Shown: positions 10,208 to 19,980 of the stretch, piece by piece
How the letters are laid out: every line of letters begins with the position of its first letter
Position numbering within the stretch: the stretch's first letter is position 1
DNA from: Kluyveromyces lactis
Taxonomy: Eukaryota; Ascomycota; Saccharomycetes; Saccharomycetales; Saccharomycetaceae
Length of the DNA: 64,000 nucleotides
Assembly (NCBI RefSeq): GCF_000002515.2
Contig: NC_006042.1
Coordinates: 2,538,198-2,602,197, forward strand
Direction of reading: 5' to 3'
The notes under the pieces: generated by a model
Told to the model about the DNA's origin: nothing
Databases searched by the model: none
What the model saw: the letters and a program-made list of their open reading frames with translations, nothing else
Program-made: the position numbers and the translations under genes

Positions 10208-11259
10208 GAGCCCTGTCGTAGAACCATTGGCATTGTTGCACCGATTACACTATAGCTAATGGTACAGAAGTGAAGGAACAATTGTGTTCAACATCTTCAA
10301 AACTAGCATAACTAAATACAAAAGTTTATATTGTAACTTATTTCTAGTCTCAACTGCTGCCTAAATACAGAGGCCACATAATGCCATTCTTTTTCGAACG
10401 AATACATTACTCAACGATCAGTTTCTGAAAGTTTTATCGTGCTCGGAACAATGTTTAAAATCAATGTACCTACCTGGCTTCATTAACCCCGAAACCATCA
10501 ACGTTAAAAAGTCAAATGTCGAGCATGCGAAGTTGTGGAATTCGTCATTTAATTCGACCGTCGTATATGCGCGGAATCTAATTATAAGATCGCACCATAA
10601 TGATTAAGATGATGAGCCTCGTTGAAACGTAACAGCGCACCGTTTTCTTCTTCGAAAGCCAAACTAACACATCTTCCATTTTTCATTGTCAACATGACCG
10701 TCTTTTGGTTTCCAGATTCTCACCAAACAGCTTAGAAAATATCGTAGTAGAGAAATGTGACTGGGAATCCTTGAAAAGAAAAGGAAAGGAAATAATAAGA
10801 AAAAAAGGGTTGTCACCATGAGCAGACGTTTTCATGCAAGGTATTAATGTTCCTCTGTTTTTAAGACTTCAATCATACATAAGTCGGGTGAGCCAGTGGT
10901 CGAACAGGTTTGTATTGGGTACTTGGTGTTTTATGACCTTCGAGTTAAGAATAAAAATAGTCTTGGTGTTTTCTACTCTGTGAGGTTTTGTTTTAAATTT
11001 TGTTGTTTTAACTTTTGATCGAAGATAAACCAGATATATAACGAGCTACCCCAGTTTGCTCGCATTTTCATTGCTTTATCATCCTTAAAGCATTTAGCAT
11101 TTCATATTGGGCAATAAGCGCTAGTGTAAACAATCACTTTTCGATTACTAGCGTATCTTCCTGATAAACGTATCAAGACACTAGTTAAATAATTGGAGAT
11201 AAGTCAGAATAGATTGAGGCTATCTAAATAGAAGAAGAAATCTACTATGGTCTAGCGAG
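10208..11259. other. MET30-PIG2 intergenic region
   Basis: About 1.05 kb between same-strand genes. A TATA-like ATATATAA near 11034-11041 and a following A-rich leader suggest the PIG2 promoter. I see no further gene or structured RNA. Confidence 0.45.
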
Positions 11260-12756
11260 ATGTACCAACGAGATGCTGTACAGAATTTACAAAGCGGCAA
11301 GTTTAGCTCTTTGAATTTTTTGAGGAAACCACAAAGAATTTCCTGCCAGGTCGAAACAACAGCCATGAACGACGCTTTGAAACGGAACACAGATCTGAAT
11401 AAAAGTAAAATTATTGTAGATAAAAGTTTACAGGATTCTCAACATGATGAACACGATCCTGTGGGCAATGAATTGGCAGGGCGGCTCAACGAGAAATTAA
11501 ATTTCAATAAAGATGCGGACCCATCAAAGAAGGAAGATTGGGATGTTGAAACAGACCCATTGAAGAAAGAAGCATGGGAAAGCGAAACAGACCCAAGCTT
11601 AAGCATGCAAGACTACTTCCCTGTATCGAAACCAGATGTGCCTGAAGTTGAAATCAATAACAATTCCAACGATGACAACGATGACGATGATGATGAACCA
11701 GAAGACAGGTATTTGGATAGTAGAAAACTTAGCGCTATATTCAATCCACCCTCAATATTACTTACACGAAGCAAATCCCTACCAACTTCTCCACTAGAAG
11801 GTAGGGTAAGCCAGGAACAAAGACCTCCTGTTTTCAAGAGGTCTAAATCGGTTCATTTTGCTCAAAGTGAGAAGTTTGAAGTTAAATACTTTAGGGAGGA
11901 CGAAAGTCCGTTATTCTTAAGAAACGAATCAGGAGAGTACGGTACGAAATCTGGAAAGTTAAGGAAAAGCAGACGCCATAGAAGCCGAGAGGCTGTTGCC
12001 AAAGTTAATGGTGATGATGACGACGATGATATGTTGAATATGAAGGGATCAAAGAGGTCCTTGGAATTGGTAAATGGAAACTTGATCCTTCAAGCACAAA
12101 CTCCAAAGTTATTACGATTAGATGTATTTGGTGTAAGAAAAAATCAGTTCCAAACGTTTGCCAATGGTATATATAATTCGATGAACACTCCAAATTCTGG
12201 ATGGTCAAATTCTCTTCACTCTAATAATGCACCTTTTTGGAAGTATAGTCATGGTATTAATGATAATGATGATAATGATAATAACAACAACAACAATAAA
12301 AATGAAGATGACGCTAATACTACTGGCATCCCAAACTTTGATTTCAGCTCTCCTTTTAATACAAATGATAGCTTTAAAAAAGAGGCAAATTTGGGAACCT
12401 TTATTTGTCATTTACAAGACCTTAGATTGGACACACAAGGGCACATGTTGATTGGTAATGTCATTGTACGAAACATATCCTACGAAAAGAGAGTTATTGT
12501 ACGATACACCTTAGATTCCTGGAAATCTCAACAGGATGTTGAAAGTGTATGGATAACAAACCATTGTAACCTGAAAAGTGGTACAGGAGCTATCGATATC
12601 GATGTCTTCCAATTTGCCATTGATCTCGGTAAAATCAATACAATCGAGCACATCGAAATGTGCATACTATACCAAACACGAGAAGGGTCTTCATGGATCG
12701 ATCATTGGGACAACAATTCGGGCCAGAATTACAAAGTCAGTGTCCGAGTAAAGTAA
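11260..12756 (+). CDS. PIG2: Protein phosphatase 1 glycogen-targeting subunit (Pig2/Gip2 type)
   Basis: A 498-residue regulator that brings the PP1 catalytic subunit Glc7 to glycogen synthase. The N-terminal LNFLRKPQRI matches the conserved start region of Gip2/Pig2. The RVxF-type PP1-docking motif KSVHFA is at about residue 196-201, followed by KYFREDESP. A C-terminal CBM21 glycogen-binding domain spans about 385-495 (VRNISYEKRVIVRYTLDSW and WIDHWDNNSGQNYKV). It has acidic D/N-rich runs (about 130-146, 330-350) and an internal ETDP-KKE-W repeat near 84-111. One pre-duplication gene corresponds to both PIG2 (YIL045W) and GIP2 (YER054C). Confidence 0.9.
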   Translation: MYQRDAVQNLQSGKFSSLNFLRKPQRISCQVETTAMNDALKRNTDLNKSKIIVDKSLQDSQHDEHDPVGNELAGRLNEKLNFNKDADPSKKEDWDVETDPLKKEAWESETDPSLSMQDYFPVSKPDVPEVEINNNSNDDNDDDDDEPEDRYLDSRKLSAIFNPPSILLTRSKSLPTSPLEGRVSQEQRPPVFKRSKSVHFAQSEKFEVKYFREDESPLFLRNESGEYGTKSGKLRKSRRHRSREAVAKVNGDDDDDDMLNMKGSKRSLELVNGNLILQAQTPKLLRLDVFGVRKNQFQTFANGIYNSMNTPNSGWSNSLHSNNAPFWKYSHGINDNDDNDNNNNNNKNEDDANTTGIPNFDFSSPFNTNDSFKKEANLGTFICHLQDLRLDTQGHMLIGNVIVRNISYEKRVIVRYTLDSWKSQQDVESVWITNHCNLKSGTGAIDIDVFQFAIDLGKINTIEHIEMCILYQTREGSSWIDHWDNNSGQNYKVSVRVK

Positions 12757-12911
12757 CATATACCCACTCCGTGACACTCAAATATGCAATATATATGAAG
12801 ACACATCAATTATCAGAATTATTATCAATATATATATAATTTTTCATACCACACAAATAATGTCCGAGCGATACATGTCATTAACAGTGACACTCTGTGA
12901 TGATATATCTA

Positions 12912-12937
12912 ATAGTGTTTTTAAAGGAAAACACTAT
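12912..12937. repeat. Perfect hairpin downstream of PIG2
   Basis: ATAGTGTTTT and its exact reverse complement AAAACACTAT are separated by a 6-nt loop, giving a 10-bp perfect stem about 155 bp after the PIG2 stop. A role is not established. Just downstream, 12970-12979 is the palindrome GGCGATCGCC, GC-rich for this neighbourhood. Confidence 0.5.
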
Positions 12938-15093
12938 GATTGGATTCATGCATTTTAAACAGTGGTCTATGGCGATCGCCGGCTTAGCGCTGCTAAACCC
13001 TTTTTGGTTCCCTAATAGAAACTAGTAAAAAAATAGAACGTTCGATGAGGGATCTGCACGTGATTATGTGTTCTAAAGGTATTCCAGTGAGAAAACGTTA
13101 ACCAGATTTGTCGAGAATAGGTGTGCCTGGATCGGCATTTCCCATTTTGCCCGTTCTCATCTAATCCTAGCAACCCAGGAAACGATTGCTTTTTTTCGAT
13201 TGAAAGAACAGCTCGGAATCGAAAGGAACTTGCAAGAATGAAGGAAAGAAAAAACACAGAAGAGAAGGGAGAAAGCGCCCCTGACTTCTTCTTCGAGATT
13301 CATCTCCTAGAGTGGAACAAAAACTGCAGTGTTTTACCTAACCTCTGAACTGAAATGCGATAGCAGGACATCGGTAAAACCTGCAGAGGAATTTTTCGGA
13401 CCTGTTCGGAGTTAGCGACGCCATTACAGACCTCAATTAATATCCTATAAAGTGTTTGGCGTATCAATGGTATGATGGTAAGGTGATAAAACAAAACATT
13501 TTACACGCCTGGAAGCAGATCTGCCAATTTGATCACCTGGTTCATTGTCAATGATATTTATCGCTTCTCATAAACTAGGGACTTCAATTTGCTCGTAGGT
13601 TGTGCATAATATCTGTTTCCCTTTTTTGATTTTCTTCTGTGCAGCGTTTTTAATGGGTATATTTTTTCGCTTTTAACAGTAGCTTTCATGTAGCATTCGG
13701 TAGTGTTTTCTTTTTTTATTTGGGCTCTTATTTTCCTGCCCTACTGCTGCATTGTAATATTGTACAAGACGTGCAAAGAGATAAAAACTGACTGACATTA
13801 TAATAGAAGCATTGGCGTCGGGAAGCAAGGAAGAAAAACACACAAACACTCGGTTATGAACGACAAATGTGTAGCACTGAGGTGTCTGGCAGTATTTCCA
13901 CATCTCTCACCGTTTATTTATTATAGCGGGTTTTCTTTTAGAACTGTTAAATTGTATCACGCTTCGGAAGTTACCGTGCATGCCATTTCCTCTCTCAGAA
14001 ATGTTATGAATGAACTCGAAATAGTTAAAACTGGTTCCACTGTCTCAATCAACTAGGGGTTAATAAAGGCAGTAAGTCTTTCAATGAGGGTAGTTCCATT
14101 TGTTTCACAGCAGTAGACGCTGTGGTGTGTATTACCATTATACTTGTTTTCAGCAAACATTTTGCAGGGCATCGCATCGTTTTCAATTTTCTTGATTTTT
14201 GTCGGCTTTACAATAAGTAACAAATAACAAAAATCGTCGCCATGGATATTAGAACAACATAGGTATTAGTTTACCATCTAAACATCGAGCTTTCCCCCTC
14301 CATATACATCGTGTAGATAAAGGGTATGTTCTTTCCGTCCCAGTAGTTCAAGAACTCATTCGAGAATTACTTTTCCCTTCATTATTATCATCATCTTCTA
14401 CAGGTAGATTCCGATGCTAAGTAACAATTACATAGCAGCACAACCGGTTCATATTGTGTCGCTTGGGAAACTCAACGGAAATCAACCAAACAACACTGTA
14501 TCAGCGTATTAGATCGGCTGATAAGCCTATACAAGAAGTACGTGAATTTCCTAGTCGGTCGGTATATCTTTTCCTACCTCTAATTTAGATAGTTGACGTT
14601 AAAATTTATGTCTCGGATATATACTTTTTCTTTCAGTACGATACTCCCGTCCCGCGCTTCCACCACATATTTTTGCTTTGTAATTTGTTAATGCTTTCTA
14701 TCTGGTTCTATTAATTTTTTTTTTTTTTAAATTTCTCAGTTAATTAATAGAAGAAACTCTAAGGGATTATTAAATCTCTCGGTTTCATTAAGATGTTTTG
14801 CCAGATTCTTAGGCATAAAAGAGAAAATCACGGAGTACCTTTAGAGCAGTACGCGCAGCATGTTTATGGTTACTTTTGAGGAATTGATATTCATATAAAT
14901 CAGATTAATCTGTATATAAATCCAAGCTGTGTACAACAGAAATGTCCCATATCTCAAAGGGTTTCCAACGTCACTTTAAACTTTCTTTCGGGATTAGTGA
15001 AACCAATCATCATTACAGTTCTTTCTGTCGTCATACGCTGAGGGAGAAAATATAAAAACACATACACAAACAACTAAATTTCATAGAAGTACA

Positions 15094-15207
15094 ATGCAAG
15101 ACCTTGAAGTATTCTGCACTATTTTTGCTTTTATTTTTGTCTGCTACCTTGGATCGCATAAGACGACTATGAACCTGTTGAAGGCAGATGTACCTCGCTT
15201 ACAATAG
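15094..15207 (+). CDS. Possible 37-aa small membrane protein
   Basis: An ATG-initiated 37-codon ORF with one hydrophobic segment at residues 5-20 (EVFCTIFAFIFVCYLG) and a polar tail. It is preceded by a TATAAAA (about 15050-15056) and a leader rich in A and CA dinucleotides, which is typical of transcribed yeast genes. It sits inside the 3.6-kb gap that otherwise has no gene. I do not recognise the protein. Coding is an inference from context; a transcript that is not translated is also possible. Confidence 0.3.
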   Translation: MQDLEVFCTIFAFIFVCYLGSHKTTMNLLKADVPRLQ

Positions 15208-15443
15208 ATAACCCATGGTACTGTGATATTTCAAGCGACAGAACTTGCAGGAATTTGATGCCACATCTTTAAACAATGGCCAGGTTTTCTGCGATATAGC
15301 TATAAACGCAGTATGAACGGTTCTATGTTCTTTCAATTCCATCTTTTTCTATTTGTGTGTCCAATTTAGGCTGTTCCAATAGATACCCTTTTCATGACAT
15401 TTATGACTGAACTCGAAAAATAATACTAATGCTAATAATAATC

Positions 15444-15482
<39 letters not shown>
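15444..15482. repeat. AAT trinucleotide microsatellite
   Basis: Thirteen uninterrupted period-3 units (ATA/AAT phase) in non-coding DNA, embedded in a longer degenerate AAT-rich stretch from about 15419. Confidence 0.95.
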
Positions 15483-16373
15483 GTAACAATAACACTGATG
15501 ATAAAATTAATAAACAATGCTCATTATCTAATAGCACTGATCACCCAACTAAGAAATTCCTGTTGTGTTCCATATCAGCTATACCGCTGATTTAATTATG
15601 TGTTGTTCAACCCACTTTTTTTTTAAAGAAAGAGTGCCCGAAAATTAATTTTAATATTCAAACCAAATTCATCACCTTTATTATAATTCAATTCTTCTGT
15701 TTTCTTTCTGAACTTCTTTCCGAGGTTCTTCTCAAATGTGCTTATTTCATAACGGGAGGGGAATGCATTTGTGTGTGCTATAACAATGCATATGCTCTTA
15801 ATTCGCGGCTATGAAAGTCAAAATCATGAAAAACAACAACGTATGCAAAGTCCTACTTTTGATGACTCGTCGATACAATTTCAAACAAGAGTGATATCGG
15901 ATTATACACTCGTACATTTGTTCCGTTTTCTCAACTGAGGAGATCAGCTTTACAAATCTCCGTGGATACATCCGGTGCGCCTTTGCTTCGCTTTTTACAC
16001 ATGCCTTAATGACGTTATTCCACGACGTTTCAACACATGATAATGCCTTTTTTTTGATATTCAAACCTATATATACTTTGATATATAATATGATTCAAGA
16101 TCTCTGTCCCCATTTAGATAAAATTATTAGTTTCCCATAGTGAATCCTGACAAATGTTTGGATAGTACTAGCACATAATGTCAAAATGCAAAAAAACAGC
16201 TGTAAATCTATAGCGCCGATATTTACATCAGTTTTTTTGGAGATTGTTCAGTTTCTATATGCAGGTTGCAAAGCATGTTTATAGTCACTCTAATGGATGT
16301 TATTTGTTTTTATTATATATATATATGACTTACCACAGGTTCTCAAAATATCTCGCATGAGTACCAAACGAAA

Positions 16374-17213
16374 TTATGACCACACATTTTTGAATAAATC
16401 GTCATCCAATGACAAACTTGATCCACTTCTGCTATCATCAACTGCACGCGGCACCGCCCATGGATTTGATGTCAACTTTCCTCCGCTTGATAAACTATTG
16501 CTAGTACTCATGTTTTTGGTAGGAAGGTGAAGTGATGATTGAGATGGAGATTGTGATTGCGAATGGGGAGACGTAGATTTGCGATTTGCGTACAGTGAAA
16601 GAATGGATTTCTTTAAATCTGGTCTATCCGGTGGTCTGTAGACATTCGTGTTTGTAGCAGAAGGTTTCTCAGAGGATATTTGAGGTACGTTTTTGTCTGT
16701 AACCACAGAATTCAGATTCAGCCCCAGATCCAAATCTAGGGAGCGAGGCGAATCTGAAGAAGGACTATTTCTCACTGCCGCTGCTTTCTGGGCCACACGA
16801 TCTTTAGCTTCAGCAGTATGCTTGCTAGACTTAACGTCCACAATGGGATCATCACCAACCCACTTTTTTAATTCATATTTAGTCCTAATAAATTGTCCAA
16901 TTTTGCTTTGGTCTGGTACGTAAGTGCCTCCACCAAGTTTATTCTCGTAATATTCGTTGAATTTCTTATTATTTCCGAATTCCAATACCGCTTCCAAATG
17001 TTCCTCGGTCCATGTATCCAAATCAACACTCTTCACTTTACTAATGTGTGTACCCATAGATCTGTGAAACCCTGCACATTTAATGCACACGAAAACACCC
17101 AGTGACCACGAAGCCCAACGTGGATGAGTTGCAACTTTACAATCACCACATCTGTTATTTTCTGGATCACGAAGCAAGGTAGTCAATACTTTTTTCACCT
17201 CCACACTGGTCAT
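16374..17213 (-). CDS. AGE2: ArfGAP of trans-Golgi transport
   Basis: A 279-residue GTPase-activating protein for Arf1/2 acting in post-Golgi traffic. The N-terminal ArfGAP domain (about 5-125) has the zinc finger C22-x2-C25-x17-C43-x2-C46 and the arginine finger R51 in CAGFHRSMG, followed by KSVDLDTW. The rest is a serine-rich, probably disordered tail. S. cerevisiae Age2 (YIL044C) is 298 aa, and synteny with PIG2 agrees. The start is the first ATG. Confidence 0.94.
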   Translation of the reverse strand: MTSVEVKKVLTTLLRDPENNRCGDCKVATHPRWASWSLGVFVCIKCAGFHRSMGTHISKVKSVDLDTWTEEHLEAVLEFGNNKKFNEYYENKLGGGTYVPDQSKIGQFIRTKYELKKWVGDDPIVDVKSSKHTAEAKDRVAQKAAAVRNSPSSDSPRSLDLDLGLNLNSVVTDKNVPQISSEKPSATNTNVYRPPDRPDLKKSILSLYANRKSTSPHSQSQSPSQSSLHLPTKNMSTSNSLSSGGKLTSNPWAVPRAVDDSRSGSSLSLDDDLFKNVWS

Positions 17214-18464
17214 TCTTGAATAGCAGCAATTGACCTAATATTATTCTTCTATCCTGTTGAAATTGTTTAAAATCCAGTCCGAAAAGATTTAAATTATAAT
17301 TTCAATTCTTATGACGGCCTTTAATCAGTCAACTTGAATACCTTCGTTACGAGTACACCAATAATCAAAAAAAAAAAAAAACCAAGGTGCACAATATGGC
17401 AATAAAAGAAGGGTTTCAATTGGAGATATAGGCTCTCAGTTTCTTCCAAAACAGCTCCAGAACCTCAGTTTGCGAAACAGGATCCTTAACAGAATTAGCA
17501 GCAAATTACTAACTTCATCTGTAAAGTGCATAAACAAGAAAAGAATGATTGTCTATTGTTTAATTTTGATGATACGCTTTTTTCCACTTTCCTAACTCAA
17601 ATCCCATAACAAAATTTCGCATGTTAAATTCGGCAATCTACTCATCTAATTGCAAAAAAACGCTTTTTAGTTTTGTTGCAACACACAAAAGAAACGAAAA
17701 GAAAAAACGCATTCTTTGATTTTATTGTGCGATTACACCTTCTTTATAGTCCATGGAACAGACATATGTTTTTTTTATCGATTTGCATCGATCCTTTTTT
17801 TCCTCTCAACATACATAAGATTCTTTTTTATTTAAGAAAAGTATTTAATTTCGCAACTTATGTCTACCTTTTATAATGTAGTTGAAGGAGGAAGACTGGT
17901 GAGTTCCAAGACTGGATTGATAACTTATATGCAGAGCACATTTTGCCGTGAGTGCATACTGTGTTTGTGTCTGTTATTTATTTTACATCTGTTCGAGTAC
18001 TATTATACAGGCAACAGGCATTCCTCCACTCATCACAGATCTTTTTCTTTTCCATTTGTTACCGTCCAATTGTTACGTATATCACCAGCTGTATCTCCAA
18101 CTAGAGAATATAAAGGAATCACTGTAATTACTGATATTATTACCAGGGGGCCCATTGGATGAGACATTGATTGCTTTTACTGTTGTTTTCAAGTTTATTA
18201 TTGCTAGCTCTGCTATATCGCTTCCACGAGGAACAGTACTATCAACTAGATTGACCCATTCAATTTTTTTTTTTTTTTTGGGTTCAATATTATAACAATT
18301 GTTTTGTTTCCGTTTTGTTGCTTTCGACTAATCGATCAACAGTCCGTCACTATATATTCGTGGAAGTTCAATTGATTGGTGATTATTTTTGTGTTTCTGC
18401 TTAGATTTTCTGAGAATTTTATTCTTTTTTTGGTACAGCATTCATAGCATTTCATTTATTTAAA
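17214..18464. other. Divergent intergenic region AGE2-cytochrome b5-like gene
   Basis: A 1.25-kb region that should hold two divergent promoters. It has long A and T runs (17367-17380; about 18267-18281). Two overlapping ATG frames between 17673 and 18162 (67 and 100 codons) lack domains and are rich in residues expected from T-rich DNA; I treat them as chance. Confidence 0.45.
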
Positions 18465-18983
18465 ATGAGAGACCCGCTAATAACTATGGATGAAGTAGCA
18501 CGACATAGTTCGCGGTCCGACTGTTGGACCGTGATTCATGGCAAAGTGTACGATATAACCAGTTTCCTTCACAAGCATCCAGGAGGTGCTCAAGTTCTTT
18601 TGAAATACGCAGGTAAAGACTCAACTCTGCAATTCGATGACATTGGTCATTCTATGGAATCCCTAGCATATGACTTAGACCCTGGTGCTTTAAAGGGAAC
18701 ATTATATTTACCTAATTCCAAATCAAATCACAACAGCGACAACGAAGATGATTCTTCACTTCCGTATTTCTTGAGTGCAAGCTTCCTGCCGTCAAGTTTA
18801 CTTTGGATCACTAGCATTTATCAAGCAATAAGAAAATTCTTTTTGCTGGAAAGAGACACTAGGATATGGTTGTTCAGTACAATAATTTTCTTCTGTGTGC
18901 TTACATTAGGATTTATTCACTGGGGTCATGATCATAATATCATTGATAATAATGATTATGGAGTTCCCGCTTGGATGGATTGA
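18465..18983 (+). CDS. Cytochrome b5-domain protein with C-terminal membrane anchor
   Basis: A 172-residue protein. A cytochrome b5 haem domain covers about residues 5-84 with both axial histidines visible: H38 in HPGG (38-41) and H62 in IGHS. After an acidic, Asn/Ser-rich linker there is a hydrophobic segment at about 134-152, suggesting a tail-anchored membrane protein facing the cytosol. It is not the short Cyb5 of S. cerevisiae (120 aa), and I know no S. cerevisiae gene at this syntenic position. The b5 reductase gene CBR1 lies 2.9 kb away, so Cbr1 is a candidate electron donor (inference). Confidence 0.85.
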   Translation: MRDPLITMDEVARHSSRSDCWTVIHGKVYDITSFLHKHPGGAQVLLKYAGKDSTLQFDDIGHSMESLAYDLDPGALKGTLYLPNSKSNHNSDNEDDSSLPYFLSASFLPSSLLWITSIYQAIRKFFLLERDTRIWLFSTIIFFCVLTLGFIHWGHDHNIIDNNDYGVPAWMD

Positions 18984-19980
18984 CGCAACTAAAACCAAAG
19001 TCTACGAACTCTTGAAAATGCGGAGCCAACCGCAAAGATAAAACATTCAGCCAGTTATTCGCGAAATTCACTTCAATTATTAAACTTTTTTTGATTAAGC
19101 TTCTATATGGGAAGCCGCATATCTTATAATGGATCAATTCTGGCAAACAGTGCCAATCCATTTAATAATATTCGAGTACCCACAAACTACAACGTTACTA
19201 TACCATAGCTTTCTCATTTCCTCTCATTTTGTTTCATCGAATCATTATCAGTGACCTTTCTAATGTTAGGAGCTATTGGACGTTTCGATTCTGTTCCTAC
19301 TTCATTCCATCATTGCATTATATTTTCCACTACCTTTGTCACTTCAATTCAAAACTTCTTAAAGTTAGCCAAGCTGAAAAGCGATAAAACGCGAATCAAA
19401 CTATAACACAGCTATTACAATACGTACATCCGCTTAAGTTATAGGTATAACATATTGAAATTACAAATAAAAATCAGGAGAATTAACTCACAATTTTATG
19501 TTGTTCTTTACTGTTCCATTACTATTTATTCATAACCATTATCATAACTCCATTTCATTATTTTGTTTATTCTTTTTCAATGCTAGTGTAGCCCACACTT
19601 GCTCCATCTAATAAATTTTGTTTATCATGCAGCATCAGCGAACAATTTCCATTGCATGCTCTTGAATCACCCCGCTTAAAGGGCATATACCTGTCTACCA
19701 TATAGTTCCCATTTTCGTAAATCACGTGAAAATGGCATAATTATCCCATCAATTTTCCATCGAACCTCACAGTTCTAGAAAATATATTGTGAAAAACTAG
19801 AAAGATTTTGACAAAAAGTAATTGAGTCATTTGGTTTGAATGAAATTCATATAAATAAAGGAAGCTCCGACAAAAACCCATTAGCACATTGTCCTCAGCT
19901 GTGTGTTTACAAGACTGCTATACCCTTTGGAAGTAGTAACAGGCCTTTTCTATAAAATAACTTAAAGTATCGATTACGTG
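18984..19980. other. HOM3 upstream region
   Basis: About 1 kb between same-strand genes. It holds a CACGTG (19723-19728) and a Gcn4 site (19823-19829). I checked the CACGTG as a possible centromere element I, but the next 160 bp are not extremely AT-rich, so it is better read as a Cbf1-type site. Confidence 0.5.
19823..19829 (-). promoter_or_regulatory. Gcn4-type site upstream of HOM3
   Basis: TGAGTCA, the exact reverse complement of the Gcn4 consensus TGACTCA, 152 bp upstream of the HOM3 ATG. Expected for an aspartate-family biosynthesis gene under general amino-acid control. Confidence 0.7.

Larger units (their letters stand above)
12757..16373. other. Unusually large (3.6 kb) gap between convergent genes
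   Basis: PIG2 ends at 12756 and AGE2 ends at 16374 on the other strand, so no promoter for either gene is needed here, yet 3.6 kb separate them. The stretch holds a hairpin (12912-12937), a GC-rich palindrome patch (12970-12979), CACGTG at 13057-13062, a TATA plus leader plus 37-codon ORF (15094-15207) and an AAT microsatellite (15444-15482). Other ATG frames of 60-90 codons lack domain or composition support. I searched by eye for telomerase RNA template, snRNA, SRP and RNase P signatures and for a centromere and found none that holds. Confidence 0.55.

Noticed and set aside
14121-14135. TGTGGTGTGTA, considered as part of a telomerase RNA template in the 3.6-kb gap
   Set aside because: Only 8 consecutive bases match the telomere unit; a template should match more than one full repeat.
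15600-15660. Possible centromere element III (CCGAAAATTAAT near 15638-15649, resembling my memory of the K. lactis CDEIII core)
   Set aside because: No CDEI (TCACGTGA) lies about 165 bp to the left and the intervening DNA is not about 90% AT; only a 12-bp partial match remains.
15798-16064. 88-codon minus-strand frame in the PIG2-AGE2 gap
   Set aside because: No recognisable domain and no promoter-like context; shorter candidate at 15094 has better context.
17673-18162. Two overlapping ATG frames in the AGE2-cytochrome b5 promoter region
   Set aside because: T-rich DNA, Phe/Leu/Tyr-biased products, no domain, and they occupy a divergent promoter.
19721-19730. ATCACGTGA upstream of HOM3 as a centromere CDEI
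   Set aside because: The following 160 bp are not extremely AT-rich and no CDEIII-like sequence follows; a Cbf1 promoter site is simpler.
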